DNA of 43,586 nucleotides from a virus: IMG/VR virus record IMGVR_UViG_3300040810_000139, positions 1 to 43,586 of that record; one strand, 5' to 3'. Shown piece by piece: positions 7,301 to 14,004 of this stretch (position 1 is its first letter; each line of letters starts with the position of its first letter). The notes under the pieces were generated by a model. It saw only the letters and a program-made list of their open reading frames with translations, ran no database searches and was not told where the DNA came from. The position numbers and the translations under genes were made by a program.

Positions 7301-9967
7301 GTTGAAGGTGCAACTGAAGTAAAATATGTAGAAGGCAACGTTGCTCACAAGTTACCAAATAAAAAGAATTGGGAAATACCAGAAGGCATTGATGTTGAAG
7401 GATTTGATTTCTCATGGCATCCAGATATCTTAGACGAGCCCTTCATTTATCAGTTCGGTACTCAGTGGGCACTAACAGGTGGTCCAAAGTATACAGTTCA
7501 AGGTGCTACTAAAGTCAAGTATATTGAGCAACCAGTTGCGTACTCATTAGATACAGGCGACAGAACAAACTGGAAAGTCCCAACAGATATCGAAGACTTT
7601 GACTTTAGTTGGCATCCATATGCAGAAGATGATCCGTTCATTTATCAATTTGGTACACAGCATCAAAAGACAGGTGGACCAACATATACAGTACCTGGTG
7701 CAAAAGACATTAAGTATGTTGACACAAGAATTATTAAAGCACGTAAGTTAGCAAACAGTAAACGTTTGCATTGGGTAGTGCCAGGTGATTTAGACGTAAG
7801 TAAGTTTGATTTTTCATGGCACCCAGATGATACCGCAGATCCTGCAATCTATCAGTTCGGTAGTACAGCAGGTAAAGATGACGGTCCTAAGTATGTACAA
7901 CCCGGCAATGATGGCAAAGTATTATATTTACAAAATATAGAATCAGACAACGTGATACCTGACGAAATTGATGTTTACTTTATCGAAACAACTTTAGAAG
8001 ATTTAGTAGCACAGCATCCAAACGAAGTATTCTGGGCATTGAATATGGATTTAGTTTACACAGACTTTGACTTTAGTTGGAGACCTGATGTCTATCAATC
8101 TAATTACATTCATGCGTTCGGTTCTAAAGATAATATCAACACACAAACATATTTTGTGAACTCAGCAATCTTTAAAGATGCAACAATTAACTATGTTGAG
8201 ACTGATTCTATAGGAGAAATACAAGCCAACTTAGATATGTTCTATGTTGATAGAGGTAACAAAGAAGCAAAAGAACGATTTGCAAAATTACAGGAGAGAT
8301 ATCCTAACATACAAAAAACAAGATACTTAAATTCGTGGGTAGAAACTACTCGTAGATGTATAAACAGATCGACAACGAGTTTACTTTGGATTTTAAATTC
8401 AGAATTAGATTACGAAGAATTTGATTTTAATTATTATCCTAACCCATGGCAGATGAAAATGGTACATGTGTTCGGTACACAATGGTCGCATTGGGGTACG
8501 ACATACCTGGTTAACAGAGAAACATTTAATGAAGACACCAAATACATTAATGTCATCGAACACTTAGACAACTTAAACTTTGTAAAAGAAAACAGAGCAG
8601 TAGCCACTGAATGTGTTTACGATATTGTAGTTGTCGATCATGGTAATAAACAAACAGAAGCAGTTGTTAAGCAATTACAAGACAAAGCACCAAGACAACG
8701 TGTAAGTACTATCGAACATGATACAGATTATCTTACTACATTGAAAAAGATTGTTAATGATCAACCTAAACGTAAAGAACATTACATATGGATAGCATCA
8801 TCGATATGTGATTACAGTGACTTTGACTTCTCTTATATATGTGATCCATTTGCACGTGATCAATTGCATGTGTTCCCAAGCAGTAAACAAAAGTTTGGAG
8901 ATACATTCTTTATTGACGTTAATAAAACACGTGATTTGATCGACAACATGGAATCATTAGAAGACTATGAGAAGATAAACTACAATCAAACGTTGCGTAC
9001 ACAACGTCTGAGAGCGCCTGTAATCGTTTCTGAGAGTGATACACATACAAAGACGTTAAAAGATATAGACGAGTTTCCTTATGTAACTCTAGTATCTAAA
9101 ACAGACGAAGATATACAAGTAGTTGATGAAGAACCTATGTCATTATGGACAGCAGAGTCTAAAAATATCATAGTCCAATCGACAGGTGCAACTAGAATTA
9201 TAGTTCCGCGTGAAGTAAAAGATCACGTAAAAAGAGAACTATACGAGTACCCATATATTAAAAATGCCAATAGACTTGCGTTATCGAAGCCTATGGATAT
9301 TGTTTTCTTATCAAACGGAGAGAAAGGAGCAGAGGAAAATTGGGAACATCTGCAAAAAATTACAAAAAATGTACCAAACAGAGTAGTAAGAGTAGATGGT
9401 GTTGATGGTCGTGTACAAGCATATCACGCATCAGCAGAAGCAAGTGAAACACCTTGGGCGTTTACTGTATTTGCTAAACTAAAAGTATCGCCCAAGTTTG
9501 ACTTTAACTGGCAACCAGATAGAATGCAACAACCTAAGCATTATATCTTTGAAGCAAAGAATCCAGTCAATGGATTAGTCTATGGACATCAGGCTATGAT
9601 TGCGTATAACAAAGACTTAACACTTAAGAACTATGGTTATGGCTTAGACTTTACGTTAGATGATGAACATGCAAGTGTGCCTTTACTATCAGGCATCGCA
9701 CAATATAACACAGATGAATTCTCTACATGGCGTACAGCATTCAGAGAAGTTATTAAGTTATTAGTTGATGATACAGAGATTAGTAAGAAACGATTAGAAG
9801 CATGGTTGAACGAAGCAGATCCAGATCAGCCTTTCTTCCAAGAATCAATCAAAGGTGCACTAGACGGAGAAGAATACTTCAATGAAGTTGATGGTGACTT
9901 TGAAAAGTTACGTTTAAGTTATGAATGGGAGTGGCTTAAAGAAAGATATGAAGAGGTTTCGTATTAG
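4400..9967 (+). CDS. Giant repeat protein (1855 aa) with degenerate glycosyltransferase-like modules
   Basis: The N-terminal ~120 residues (MLRDVFYFGEKPNVHPRERK; HFWIINEFCDY; WPSQHQKDSGTWLC) are followed by about 16 tandem units of roughly 65-70 residues with the core FDFSWHPD...PFIYQFGTQWQKTGGP...VKY. Units 5-8, 9-12 and 13-16 form three copies of a four-unit super-repeat of about 810 bp. After residue ~1190 the core recurs at wider spacing inside modules such as DMFYVDRGN...LLWILNSELDY-EEFDF, which look like GT-A fold pieces. The C-terminal ~200 residues (KHYIFEAKNPVNGLVYGHQ; YGLDFTLDDEH; FSTWRTAFREVIKL) look like a separate conserved domain. I propose that the repeats are amplified fragments of the 'FDF' segment of those modules. 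Its role is unknown; binding or building glycans is plausible. Its stop overlaps the convergent gene at 9964 by 4 nt. There is no signal peptide or membrane segment. Confidence 0.75.
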   Translation: MLRDVFYFGEKPNVHPRERKVFDIDEARKEATTDHFWIINEFCDYAGFDWEFDFDFLPDEDVWAEEHNNIWPSQHQKDSGTWLCAKEQSDIRVYRADVAPIKRKSIKNECWKLFDKIDENKFDFSWHPDPTDPPYIYVWGSKFATAQQRSVVEYHTPDNVGHVKYIDTLVELEPQMSRWKINEPIDESKVDFTWRPDPLDTEPFIYVWGSKWAPAEQVPILEYHVPGNDGTIKYIDKPVDLAVDMSVWEVLEEIEEDSFDFTWRPDPNETEPFNYVFGNQLYDGTIMPTLIYKVEGAEAVKYVTEYTPKLKSKPELFEFNEKIDMNEFDFSWRPNPTSPPYIYAWGNQWNKAEDKVSIEFKVEGATEYQFMPETTVRMPCADNWTIPDNIQKYTFDFSWEPNPNEPAMIHEFGTQHQKTGGPIYTVEGATETKYQNIFYAIATPTEDKWEIPDNIDTSEFDFSWHPDSTEPVPYIYHFPTQWAMSGGPVYRCDDAEEIKYVDSQVAKALPCKDNWEFNPKLIEEDSFDFSWHPYAEDEPYIYQFGTQWQKTGGPKYITPGVHEGSAVKYIDTRILKATRLADPNSFRVLNNYCIKGFDFSWHPDETSEPFIYQFGNQYYPAEQMPTLEYRVIGADEVSYVNDLIATLGHDKTNWEIPENVDVSEFDFSWKPNPNEPAMIHEFGTQWQKTGGPRYHVEGATEVKYETQFKAKALPKMDNWTVPENIDSDKFDYSWHPDATSPPYIYRFPTQWALSGGPVYKVDGAEEVKYVEDQVSKALPCKDNWEFDPKLIDEDDFDYSWHPYAEDEPFIYQFGTQWQKTGGHKYITPGAHEGSAIKYIDTRIIKSKRLPNPNNRHWGTLGNYKIKDFDYSWHHDETDEPFIYQFGNKFYSAEEMPTIEYRVIGAESVKYVHDVVAQLEENDEDWIIPDDVDTKNFDFGWRPSPLEDQAYIYQFGTQWQKTGGPQFIVEGATEVKYVEGNVAHKLPNKKNWEIPEGIDVEGFDFSWHPDILDEPFIYQFGTQWALTGGPKYTVQGATKVKYIEQPVAYSLDTGDRTNWKVPTDIEDFDFSWHPYAEDDPFIYQFGTQHQKTGGPTYTVPGAKDIKYVDTRIIKARKLANSKRLHWVVPGDLDVSKFDFSWHPDDTADPAIYQFGSTAGKDDGPKYVQPGNDGKVLYLQNIESDNVIPDEIDVYFIETTLEDLVAQHPNEVFWALNMDLVYTDFDFSWRPDVYQSNYIHAFGSKDNINTQTYFVNSAIFKDATINYVETDSIGEIQANLDMFYVDRGNKEAKERFAKLQERYPNIQKTRYLNSWVETTRRCINRSTTSLLWILNSELDYEEFDFNYYPNPWQMKMVHVFGTQWSHWGTTYLVNRETFNEDTKYINVIEHLDNLNFVKENRAVATECVYDIVVVDHGNKQTEAVVKQLQDKAPRQRVSTIEHDTDYLTTLKKIVNDQPKRKEHYIWIASSICDYSDFDFSYICDPFARDQLHVFPSSKQKFGDTFFIDVNKTRDLIDNMESLEDYEKINYNQTLRTQRLRAPVIVSESDTHTKTLKDIDEFPYVTLVSKTDEDIQVVDEEPMSLWTAESKNIIVQSTGATRIIVPREVKDHVKRELYEYPYIKNANRLALSKPMDIVFLSNGEKGAEENWEHLQKITKNVPNRVVRVDGVDGRVQAYHASAEASETPWAFTVFAKLKVSPKFDFNWQPDRMQQPKHYIFEAKNPVNGLVYGHQAMIAYNKDLTLKNYGYGLDFTLDDEHASVPLLSGIAQYNTDEFSTWRTAFREVIKLLVDDTEISKKRLEAWLNEADPDQPFFQESIKGALDGEEYFNEVDGDFEKLRLSYEWEWLKERYEEVSY
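4762..8015 (+). repeat. In-gene tandem repeat array, ~200 bp units arranged in ~810 bp super-repeats
   Basis: Units begin with ttt-gay-tt(t/c)-(a/t)sn-tgg. The Phe codon opening each fourth unit falls at 5582, 6392 and 7205, giving periods of 810 and 813 bp. Within each super-repeat the four unit types keep their own signatures: NEPAMIHEFGTQ, then FPTQWAxSGGPVY, then HPYAEDEPxIYQFGTQWQKT with an extra HEGSA insertion, then a unit with an IEYRVIGA end. The first two super-repeats match most closely; the third is more diverged. The unit order shows that duplication of a four-unit block came after the original unit amplification. Confidence 0.8.
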
Positions 9968-11010
9968 TCGCCGTTAGGACTATTTTGTAAGTTTTTTCCG
10001 TTATAATCCCACCACTTTTCACAAAGATTATCCATAGCCTGTTGAAACTCTGGACTATTCCACATTGCTTTAAAGTTTGGATTATCATCATATAAATTTG
10101 TAAAATCGACTTCTTCATCTTGTGTATCTGCAATGTAATCCCAAGTCCATAACAACTTGCCATTGTCATCAGGATCTACTTCCATATGAGCCTGAATTTT
10201 GTTCTCATACTTTTCGCCGTATGGATCTTCAGTCTCGCCGCCGTCATCGTCAATTACCCAGCCATTGTTAACTCTTATCTTCTCTTTCATGTTAATAATT
10301 AAAAGAGGTCCGTTTTTATTATACTGATCAAAATAATTTGTAGACCTAGTAGCGGCTGTGCACCACTGCGTTCCTTGTCCTAAATAACAAGAACCTTGCT
10401 CATCTTTAGGCCAGTAGATTGTTGCATATTTGCTGTCGTAGACTATTTCACTTTCGCCTTTATCTAATTTTTCTTGTTTACCATATTGTGATTGAAGGGC
10501 TTGTACACCATTCATAAAGTCTGATGCAGAACTATATTGGCCAATGTCTCTGTATCTTTCTGGAATTCGTTCTCTTAATTTGTAATACATTATTAATGAT
10601 TCTTTAAGAGTTGATCTTGCATCTTCTATGTTTGGAAATGCATATGATCCTATTTCACCAGAGTTAACATACCAATTAAGAAGATAAGGCATGTATTGTT
10701 TGTTTGCAGTAGGATCAAAGTCTTCAAATTGTGCAATTAGTTTTTCTACAATTTCATTCTTATGTTTATCAAATAGTTCTTGGTCAACATTTTCCCAAGG
10801 AGAAACTGGGCTAGATGTTCGTCCTCCAACACCCATAATATGAAGTGCAAGTTGTTGATAATCAGTCGGCTTACTCATAGGTCTACCTGCTTCAATATCG
10901 GGCTTAAGATCAATAATATCTTGTATTTGTAGTTTGTCTAGGATTTTATCGCCGAACCTACCCTTAGTAATTTCGGTTTTGTACTCGACTATGAATTCAT
11001 AATAACGCAT
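9964..11010 (-). CDS. Putative internal head protein with capsid-targeting leader and GTQWCTA motif
   Basis: The 348-residue product begins MRYYEFIVE, matching the T4-type capsid-targeting leader (MKxxxEFxxE, cut after the Glu by the prohead protease gp21). Two other proteins here share it (25366 and 34875). This suggests that the protein is packaged in the head and delivered with DNA. The middle of the protein has GSCYLGQGTQWCTAATRS followed by FDQYNKNGPLLIINM, a conserved-looking core with a possible active Cys. I do not recognise an enzyme family with certainty. The start is fixed by a late promoter core (ACTAAATA, 11023-11016 minus) ending 5 nt before the ATG, with no Shine-Dalgarno site in between. 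The gene runs against its neighbours and overlaps the giant gene tail to tail by 4 nt. Confidence 0.7.
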   Translation of the reverse strand: MRYYEFIVEYKTEITKGRFGDKILDKLQIQDIIDLKPDIEAGRPMSKPTDYQQLALHIMGVGGRTSSPVSPWENVDQELFDKHKNEIVEKLIAQFEDFDPTANKQYMPYLLNWYVNSGEIGSYAFPNIEDARSTLKESLIMYYKLRERIPERYRDIGQYSSASDFMNGVQALQSQYGKQEKLDKGESEIVYDSKYATIYWPKDEQGSCYLGQGTQWCTAATRSTNYFDQYNKNGPLLIINMKEKIRVNNGWVIDDDGGETEDPYGEKYENKIQAHMEVDPDDNGKLLWTWDYIADTQDEEVDFTNLYDDNPNFKAMWNSPEFQQAMDNLCEKWWDYNGKNLQNSPNGD

Positions 11011-11015
11011 GTATG

Positions 11016-11023
11016 TATTTAGT
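11016..11023 (-). promoter_or_regulatory. T4-like late promoter core, leaderless type
   Basis: ACTAAATA on the minus strand, then 5 nt (catac), then the ATG at 11010. In T4 the last A of the core sits near -6, so transcription would start at the A of the start codon. Confidence 0.6.
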
Positions 11024-11071
11024 TAAAAATCATTTACCCAAAAGTATATGCCTAAAGTTTATTTGTGTTAT

Positions 11072-11079
11072 AATAAATA
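11072..11079 (+). promoter_or_regulatory. T4-like late promoter core, with leader
   Basis: AATAAATA (within TATAATAAATAC), 22 nt before the ATG at 11102, followed by the ribosome site AAAGGAG. Confidence 0.5.
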
Positions 11080-11101
11080 CTTCTCACAAAAGGAGATGTG
11101 T

Positions 11102-11464
11102 ATGAAGATAACAGGAACACAGTTAGGTACTACATTGATTGTAGCATTTTTCGCATTAATGATTGCTTGCCCGGTAAATGCAGAGAAATCTGATGAACGA
11201 CTCATCCGTGAGAGTTCTAAAACATATACAGGAGCAACTCGTATCATCAATGGCAAAATTGTAAAGTATCCTCGTCATTATAGTTTACATACGCATCAAA
11301 AACGTGGGAACACTATGGTACATATGGGTAGTAACGCAGTACCTTACTATACAGGGTATGCTAGACATACGTATCATACTGAAGTTAAATACATTAAAGA
11401 CGATGTAAATGACGCATTAGATACCGCAATTAAAATTCTAGTAATCAAAGAATTACTAGATTAA
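11102..11464 (+). CDS. Small secreted protein with signal peptide, unknown function
   Basis: The ATG at 11102 is chosen because AAAGGAGATGTG lies just upstream; an in-frame ATG at 11048 lies before both the ribosome site and the late promoter core at 11072-11079. The 120-residue product has a typical signal peptide: KITG, then the hydrophobic stretch TTLIVAFFALMIACPV, with likely cleavage after NA before EKSDE. The mature part is about 93 residues, basic and His/Tyr-rich (HYSLHTHQKR, YARHTYHTEVKY), with a C-terminal helix. No family is recognised. It lies about 15-30 nt upstream of the tmRNA acceptor piece and could share its transcript. A periplasmic role is inferred only from the signal peptide. 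Confidence 0.6.
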   Translation: MKITGTQLGTTLIVAFFALMIACPVNAEKSDERLIRESSKTYTGATRIINGKIVKYPRHYSLHTHQKRGNTMVHMGSNAVPYYTGYARHTYHTEVKYIKDDVNDALDTAIKILVIKELLD

Positions 11465-11477
11465 ATTATTGTTGTAT

Positions 11478-11736
11478 GAAGTGAAGTAAAAGGCACTTTG
11501 GACGCCGGTTCGACTCCGGCCACCTCCACCAATAAACAGCAGAGGGGGTGTATAGGGTTTCGACAGGGTGATTAGTAACTGAATGGACAACACAGTAGGC
11601 GATGACTGTAAATCAAGCAAATCTATAATTGGCAACGATTATACAATGGAAGACTACGCCTTAGCGGCCTAGTCCCCCGAGGTTCACGGTAGCCTCGTCA
11701 CCCAATACCCAGAGGGGCATTTATTTGCCCCTCGCC
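11478..11736 (+). ncRNA. ssrA: Circularly permuted (two-piece) tmRNA
   Basis: The acceptor half lies first. The T arm is gccgg-ttcgact-ccggc at 11504-11520, followed by the 3' acceptor strand cacctcc (11521-11527), A, and an encoded CCA (11529-11531). A 12-nt spacer follows, then the coding half begins with gggggtg (11544-11550), which pairs fully with cacctcc, including the G3-U pair that marks alanine tRNA-like domains. Next comes the conserved gggtttcgacaggg. CAGGGTG (11564-11570) pairs with CACTTTG (11494-11500) as P2. The tag reads GNDYTMEDYALAA from GGC at 11631 to a TAG stop at 11670-11672, with the resume codon inferred by comparison with E. coli. The outer ends of the transcript are approximate. 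tmRNA rescues stalled ribosomes and tags products for proteolysis. The permuted order is typical of Alphaproteobacteria. Confidence 0.92.
11712..11733 (+). terminator. Strong GC-rich hairpin after tmRNA
   Basis: Stem gaggggca / tgcccctc with a 6-nt loop (tttatt). The downstream run is only weakly U-rich (gcctatttcg), so it could equally be a tmRNA 3' processing or stability element. Confidence 0.5.
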
Positions 11737-11742
11737 TATTTC

Positions 11743-11750
11743 GATAAATA
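11743..11750 (+). promoter_or_regulatory. T4-like late promoter core, leaderless type
   Basis: GATAAATA, then gatat, then the ATG at 11756. The gap is exactly 5 nt and there is no Shine-Dalgarno site. Confidence 0.6.
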
Positions 11751-11755
11751 GATAT

Positions 11756-12994
11756 ATGAACATATCTGAACTAGAAAAATTCAAAATTGAAGATGCGATC
11801 AACTTCCATGATGAGTTGAATCCTTTGTTGTTTGATGAAAACAATAAACTGAAGCCAAACATCAAAAAGCAATTAGAAATCATTACTGATGACTTTATAG
11901 AATACATGGGTATTCCTGATCTTGCTGTAGAAGATGTAATCATTACTGGTAGTAATGTTGCATTTACATACACACCTCATTCGGATATTGATTTGCATCT
12001 ACTTGTAGATTTTGCAGAACTTCCAGAGTCAGATGTTTATAAAGAATTATTCAATGCTAAAAAGTCTTTATATAACGACACATATGACATTACAGTTAGA
12101 GGTATTCCTGTAGAGTTATACGTACAAGACACAGCACAAGCACATACTAGTTTAGGCGAATATAGTCTTATGCAAGATAAGTTTACTCGTTTCCCTAGTA
12201 AACAAAGAGCAAACTTAGATGAAATCTCAGCAGAACATAAGTTTGAAAGATTAGAAGAACTGTGTATTGAAGGTCTTAAGTCAAAAGACATCGATAAAGT
12301 AAACAATGTTTTATCTATCATTAAAAGATATAGACAAGCAGGCTTAGATAAGAAAGGAGAGTTCGGTCCTGAGAATTTAGCATTTAAGGCTATCAGATCC
12401 AAAGGATACTTTCAAGCACTATTTGATTTGCGTAACAAGTTAAGAGGTGAGCAATTATCTATCGAAGAAGAAATGTTCCGTAGAACGTTTGAAGAATCTA
12501 TCGGTGTTTATAATAGCAAAGTCAATATTGCAGAAGGCGAAGATGGCGTAGAGCAGTTAGCAAAACAGTTTAATATGAAAAATATGGAAGTTGCTAAGTA
12601 TGTCGATCAGGCTGTCAAGTTTGAAATGAAACTGTCAAATAAAGATAAAGGTGAAGCATATAAACTAGCAATGAATAATCTTGCAAAAGATATAGAATAT
12701 TATGACAAGATGGTTAGTTTTTTAGCCGCAGTTGAAAGAATAAACAGAAGTGCTAAAGATGACGTAGAAGTTCAAGTAAATGAAGCATCAGGATATATTC
12801 CAAGTGAAGCACAAAAGAACGATCCAAGATTTTCTTATGCTTTGACTGTAGACGTACATCCAGATACTATGAAGAAACAAGCAAAAGCAATGGGCTTAGG
12901 AGACATTCAACGTGATGGTCGTCCCCCACTTCTAAGACCGGGCAAGAAGAAAACTAAGAATGCTAAAACAGACTTTGGCAAAGGCATCTATTGA
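11756..12994 (+). CDS. Nucleotidyltransferase-fold protein, probable virion-associated
   Basis: The 412-residue protein has the Pol-beta-type nucleotidyltransferase signature ITGSNVAFTYTPHSDIDLHL: G65-S66 and two Asp at 77 and 79 for metal binding, with a likely third acidic residue in VELYV further on. Residues ~200-350 are largely helical. The C-terminal part, ASGYIPSEAQKNDPRFSYA followed by LTVDVHP and RPPLLRPGKKK, is a tail type I remember from other marine phage proteins; its purpose is unknown. The gene lies behind a late promoter and is probably expressed with virion genes. The acceptor of the nucleotidyl group is unknown; protein or RNA modification after injection is possible. Its stop overlaps the next TTG start (ATTGA). 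Confidence 0.65.
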   Translation: MNISELEKFKIEDAINFHDELNPLLFDENNKLKPNIKKQLEIITDDFIEYMGIPDLAVEDVIITGSNVAFTYTPHSDIDLHLLVDFAELPESDVYKELFNAKKSLYNDTYDITVRGIPVELYVQDTAQAHTSLGEYSLMQDKFTRFPSKQRANLDEISAEHKFERLEELCIEGLKSKDIDKVNNVLSIIKRYRQAGLDKKGEFGPENLAFKAIRSKGYFQALFDLRNKLRGEQLSIEEEMFRRTFEESIGVYNSKVNIAEGEDGVEQLAKQFNMKNMEVAKYVDQAVKFEMKLSNKDKGEAYKLAMNNLAKDIEYYDKMVSFLAAVERINRSAKDDVEVQVNEASGYIPSEAQKNDPRFSYALTVDVHPDTMKKQAKAMGLGDIQRDGRPPLLRPGKKKTKNAKTDFGKGIY

Positions 12995-13575
12995 ACACCG
13001 AGTATTTCTTTACTGATCAATTTTTAAATGCTGATCTCTTACAACGTGTATCAGATGATAAACCACTCATTGACTATCCTGGATATTTAATTAATCCAAA
13101 CGGTGATTTATTAAAAGACAAAACTAACCCTACTCTTTATAATCGATATGATGACAATTCAATAGTTAAACGTTTGCTCCCTGACTCTATGGGAGAACTA
13201 ATCGATTTGATACAACAAAAATTAAAGCCTTATTTAAAACGTCCAGTTATTTATAATTACAGGGTACTAATAGACAATCAAATAGACCCGATGCATGACG
13301 CAGGTCGTTGGCATAAAGATTACAATCCTATAGAGAACTTTGACGATCCTACTAAACAATGGATTACATTTTTTACTTTAAGTGATGCTAACGTAAATTC
13401 AGAATTTCAAGTATCATACGCAGATGAATGGCCAGATATATGGAGAAGAGGTGTAAGAGAAATTTTGACTAATAATAAATTGTTTGCCCATAATATGAAT
13501 CTAGGCCATCAATACTATCAAAACGACAACAATGCTGTAACAATGATCTATATACGTTGGTACGACAAACCTTAA
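12991..13575 (+). CDS. Possible 2-oxoglutarate/Fe(II) oxygenase-like protein
   Basis: The 194-residue product starts at TTG (12991), which overlaps the previous stop by 4 nt. WHKD (H108, D110), followed by QWITFFTLS and NSEFQVSY, resembles the HxD edge of the double-stranded beta-helix of 2OG-Fe(II) oxygenases. A distal His (H167 or H173) and R189 near the end would complete the pattern H-x-D...H...R. These phage enzymes hydroxylate proteins, nucleic acids or small molecules; the substrate is unknown here. The assignment rests on motif spacing only, so other cupin-like folds remain possible. Confidence 0.4.
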   Translation: MNTEYFFTDQFLNADLLQRVSDDKPLIDYPGYLINPNGDLLKDKTNPTLYNRYDDNSIVKRLLPDSMGELIDLIQQKLKPYLKRPVIYNYRVLIDNQIDPMHDAGRWHKDYNPIENFDDPTKQWITFFTLSDANVNSEFQVSYADEWPDIWRRGVREILTNNKLFAHNMNLGHQYYQNDNNAVTMIYIRWYDKP

Positions 13576-13582
13576 ATAAAGG

Positions 13583-13611
13583 TTGACATTAGTATCCAAA
13601 GGTCGTATAAT
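13583..13611 (+). promoter_or_regulatory. sigma70-like promoter with shared spacer box
   Basis: TTGACA (13583-13588), 17-nt spacer, TATAAT (13606-13611). The spacer carries TCCAAAGG, in register with the promoters at 13942 and 15165. The expected start falls on or next to the ATG at 13619. Confidence 0.85.
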
Positions 13612-13618
13612 TATGGGT

Positions 13619-13891
13619 ATGACTGAGAAATTCTCTAACGCAATCGAAGCCAGACAGTATTTGGACTCACTTCAGAAACAAATTCGATCTCTATCATTTA
13701 ATTATGATATGAGAAAACTATGGAACAACATTGTGCCCATGGTAGATGAATTGTCTACTATAGAAGTCAGATGCAGACAACGTAACAATTGGCAGGCCGC
13801 TGACGATTATAGAGCAAAAATACAACAAAACTGCGATATGATAGAGAAATATATCTTAATGTTAACCCTTATGGAACCTGAGGAAGACTAA
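13619..13891 (+). CDS. Small helical protein (90 aa), unknown function
   Basis: The frame is open further upstream, but those starts lie within the promoter itself. With TATAAT at 13606-13611, the transcript should start at about 13618-13619, so the ATG at 13619 (MTEKFSNAIEARQYLDSLQK) would be at the very 5' end of the mRNA. An ATG at 13613 could serve only on read-through transcripts, with AAAGG inside the promoter as ribosome site. The product is predicted to be helical, with repeated charged and hydrophobic residues (IEVRCRQRNNWQAADDYRAK), suggesting a coiled coil or helical hairpin. No family is recognised. It precedes the MoxR gene, and the two share similar promoters, so co-regulation is likely. 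Confidence 0.6.
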   Translation: MTEKFSNAIEARQYLDSLQKQIRSLSFNYDMRKLWNNIVPMVDELSTIEVRCRQRNNWQAADDYRAKIQQNCDMIEKYILMLTLMEPEED

Positions 13892-13908
13892 GTTGTTGAT
13901 TCTTATAG

Positions 13909-13932
13909 GCAAAATAATTTCAATTATTTTTG
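13909..13932 (+). terminator. Weak AT-rich hairpin before the MoxR promoter
   Basis: gcaaaataat / attatttttgc is an imperfect inverted repeat with one bulged T, followed by aaaaagg. It could end transcription of the upstream gene, but stability is low. Confidence 0.3.
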
Positions 13933-13941
13933 CAAAAAGGC

Positions 13942-13970
13942 TTGACATCAGTACCCGAAGGCTCTATAAT
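13942..13970 (+). promoter_or_regulatory. sigma70-like promoter of the MoxR gene
   Basis: TTGACA (13942-13947), 17-nt spacer containing ACCCGAAGG, TATAAT (13965-13970). The ATG follows at 14005 with the ribosome site CGGAG. Confidence 0.88.
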
Positions 13971-14004
13971 ACATAGTATATTCAATAAAAGAACGGAGTT
14001 AAAA

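Noticed and set aside
4762-8015. Repeated sequence that could look like a CRISPR array
   Set aside because: Units are ~200 bp, diverged, and keep one open reading frame; there are no short identical repeats with unique spacers.
11500-11531. Possible tRNA gene ending in CCA
   Set aside because: Only the T arm and acceptor 3' strand are present; there is no anticodon arm. The pairing partner lies downstream, which identifies it as the tmRNA acceptor half.
13583-13618. Upstream TTG start for the gene at 13619
   Set aside because: It lies inside the -35 element, and the transcript would start downstream of it.
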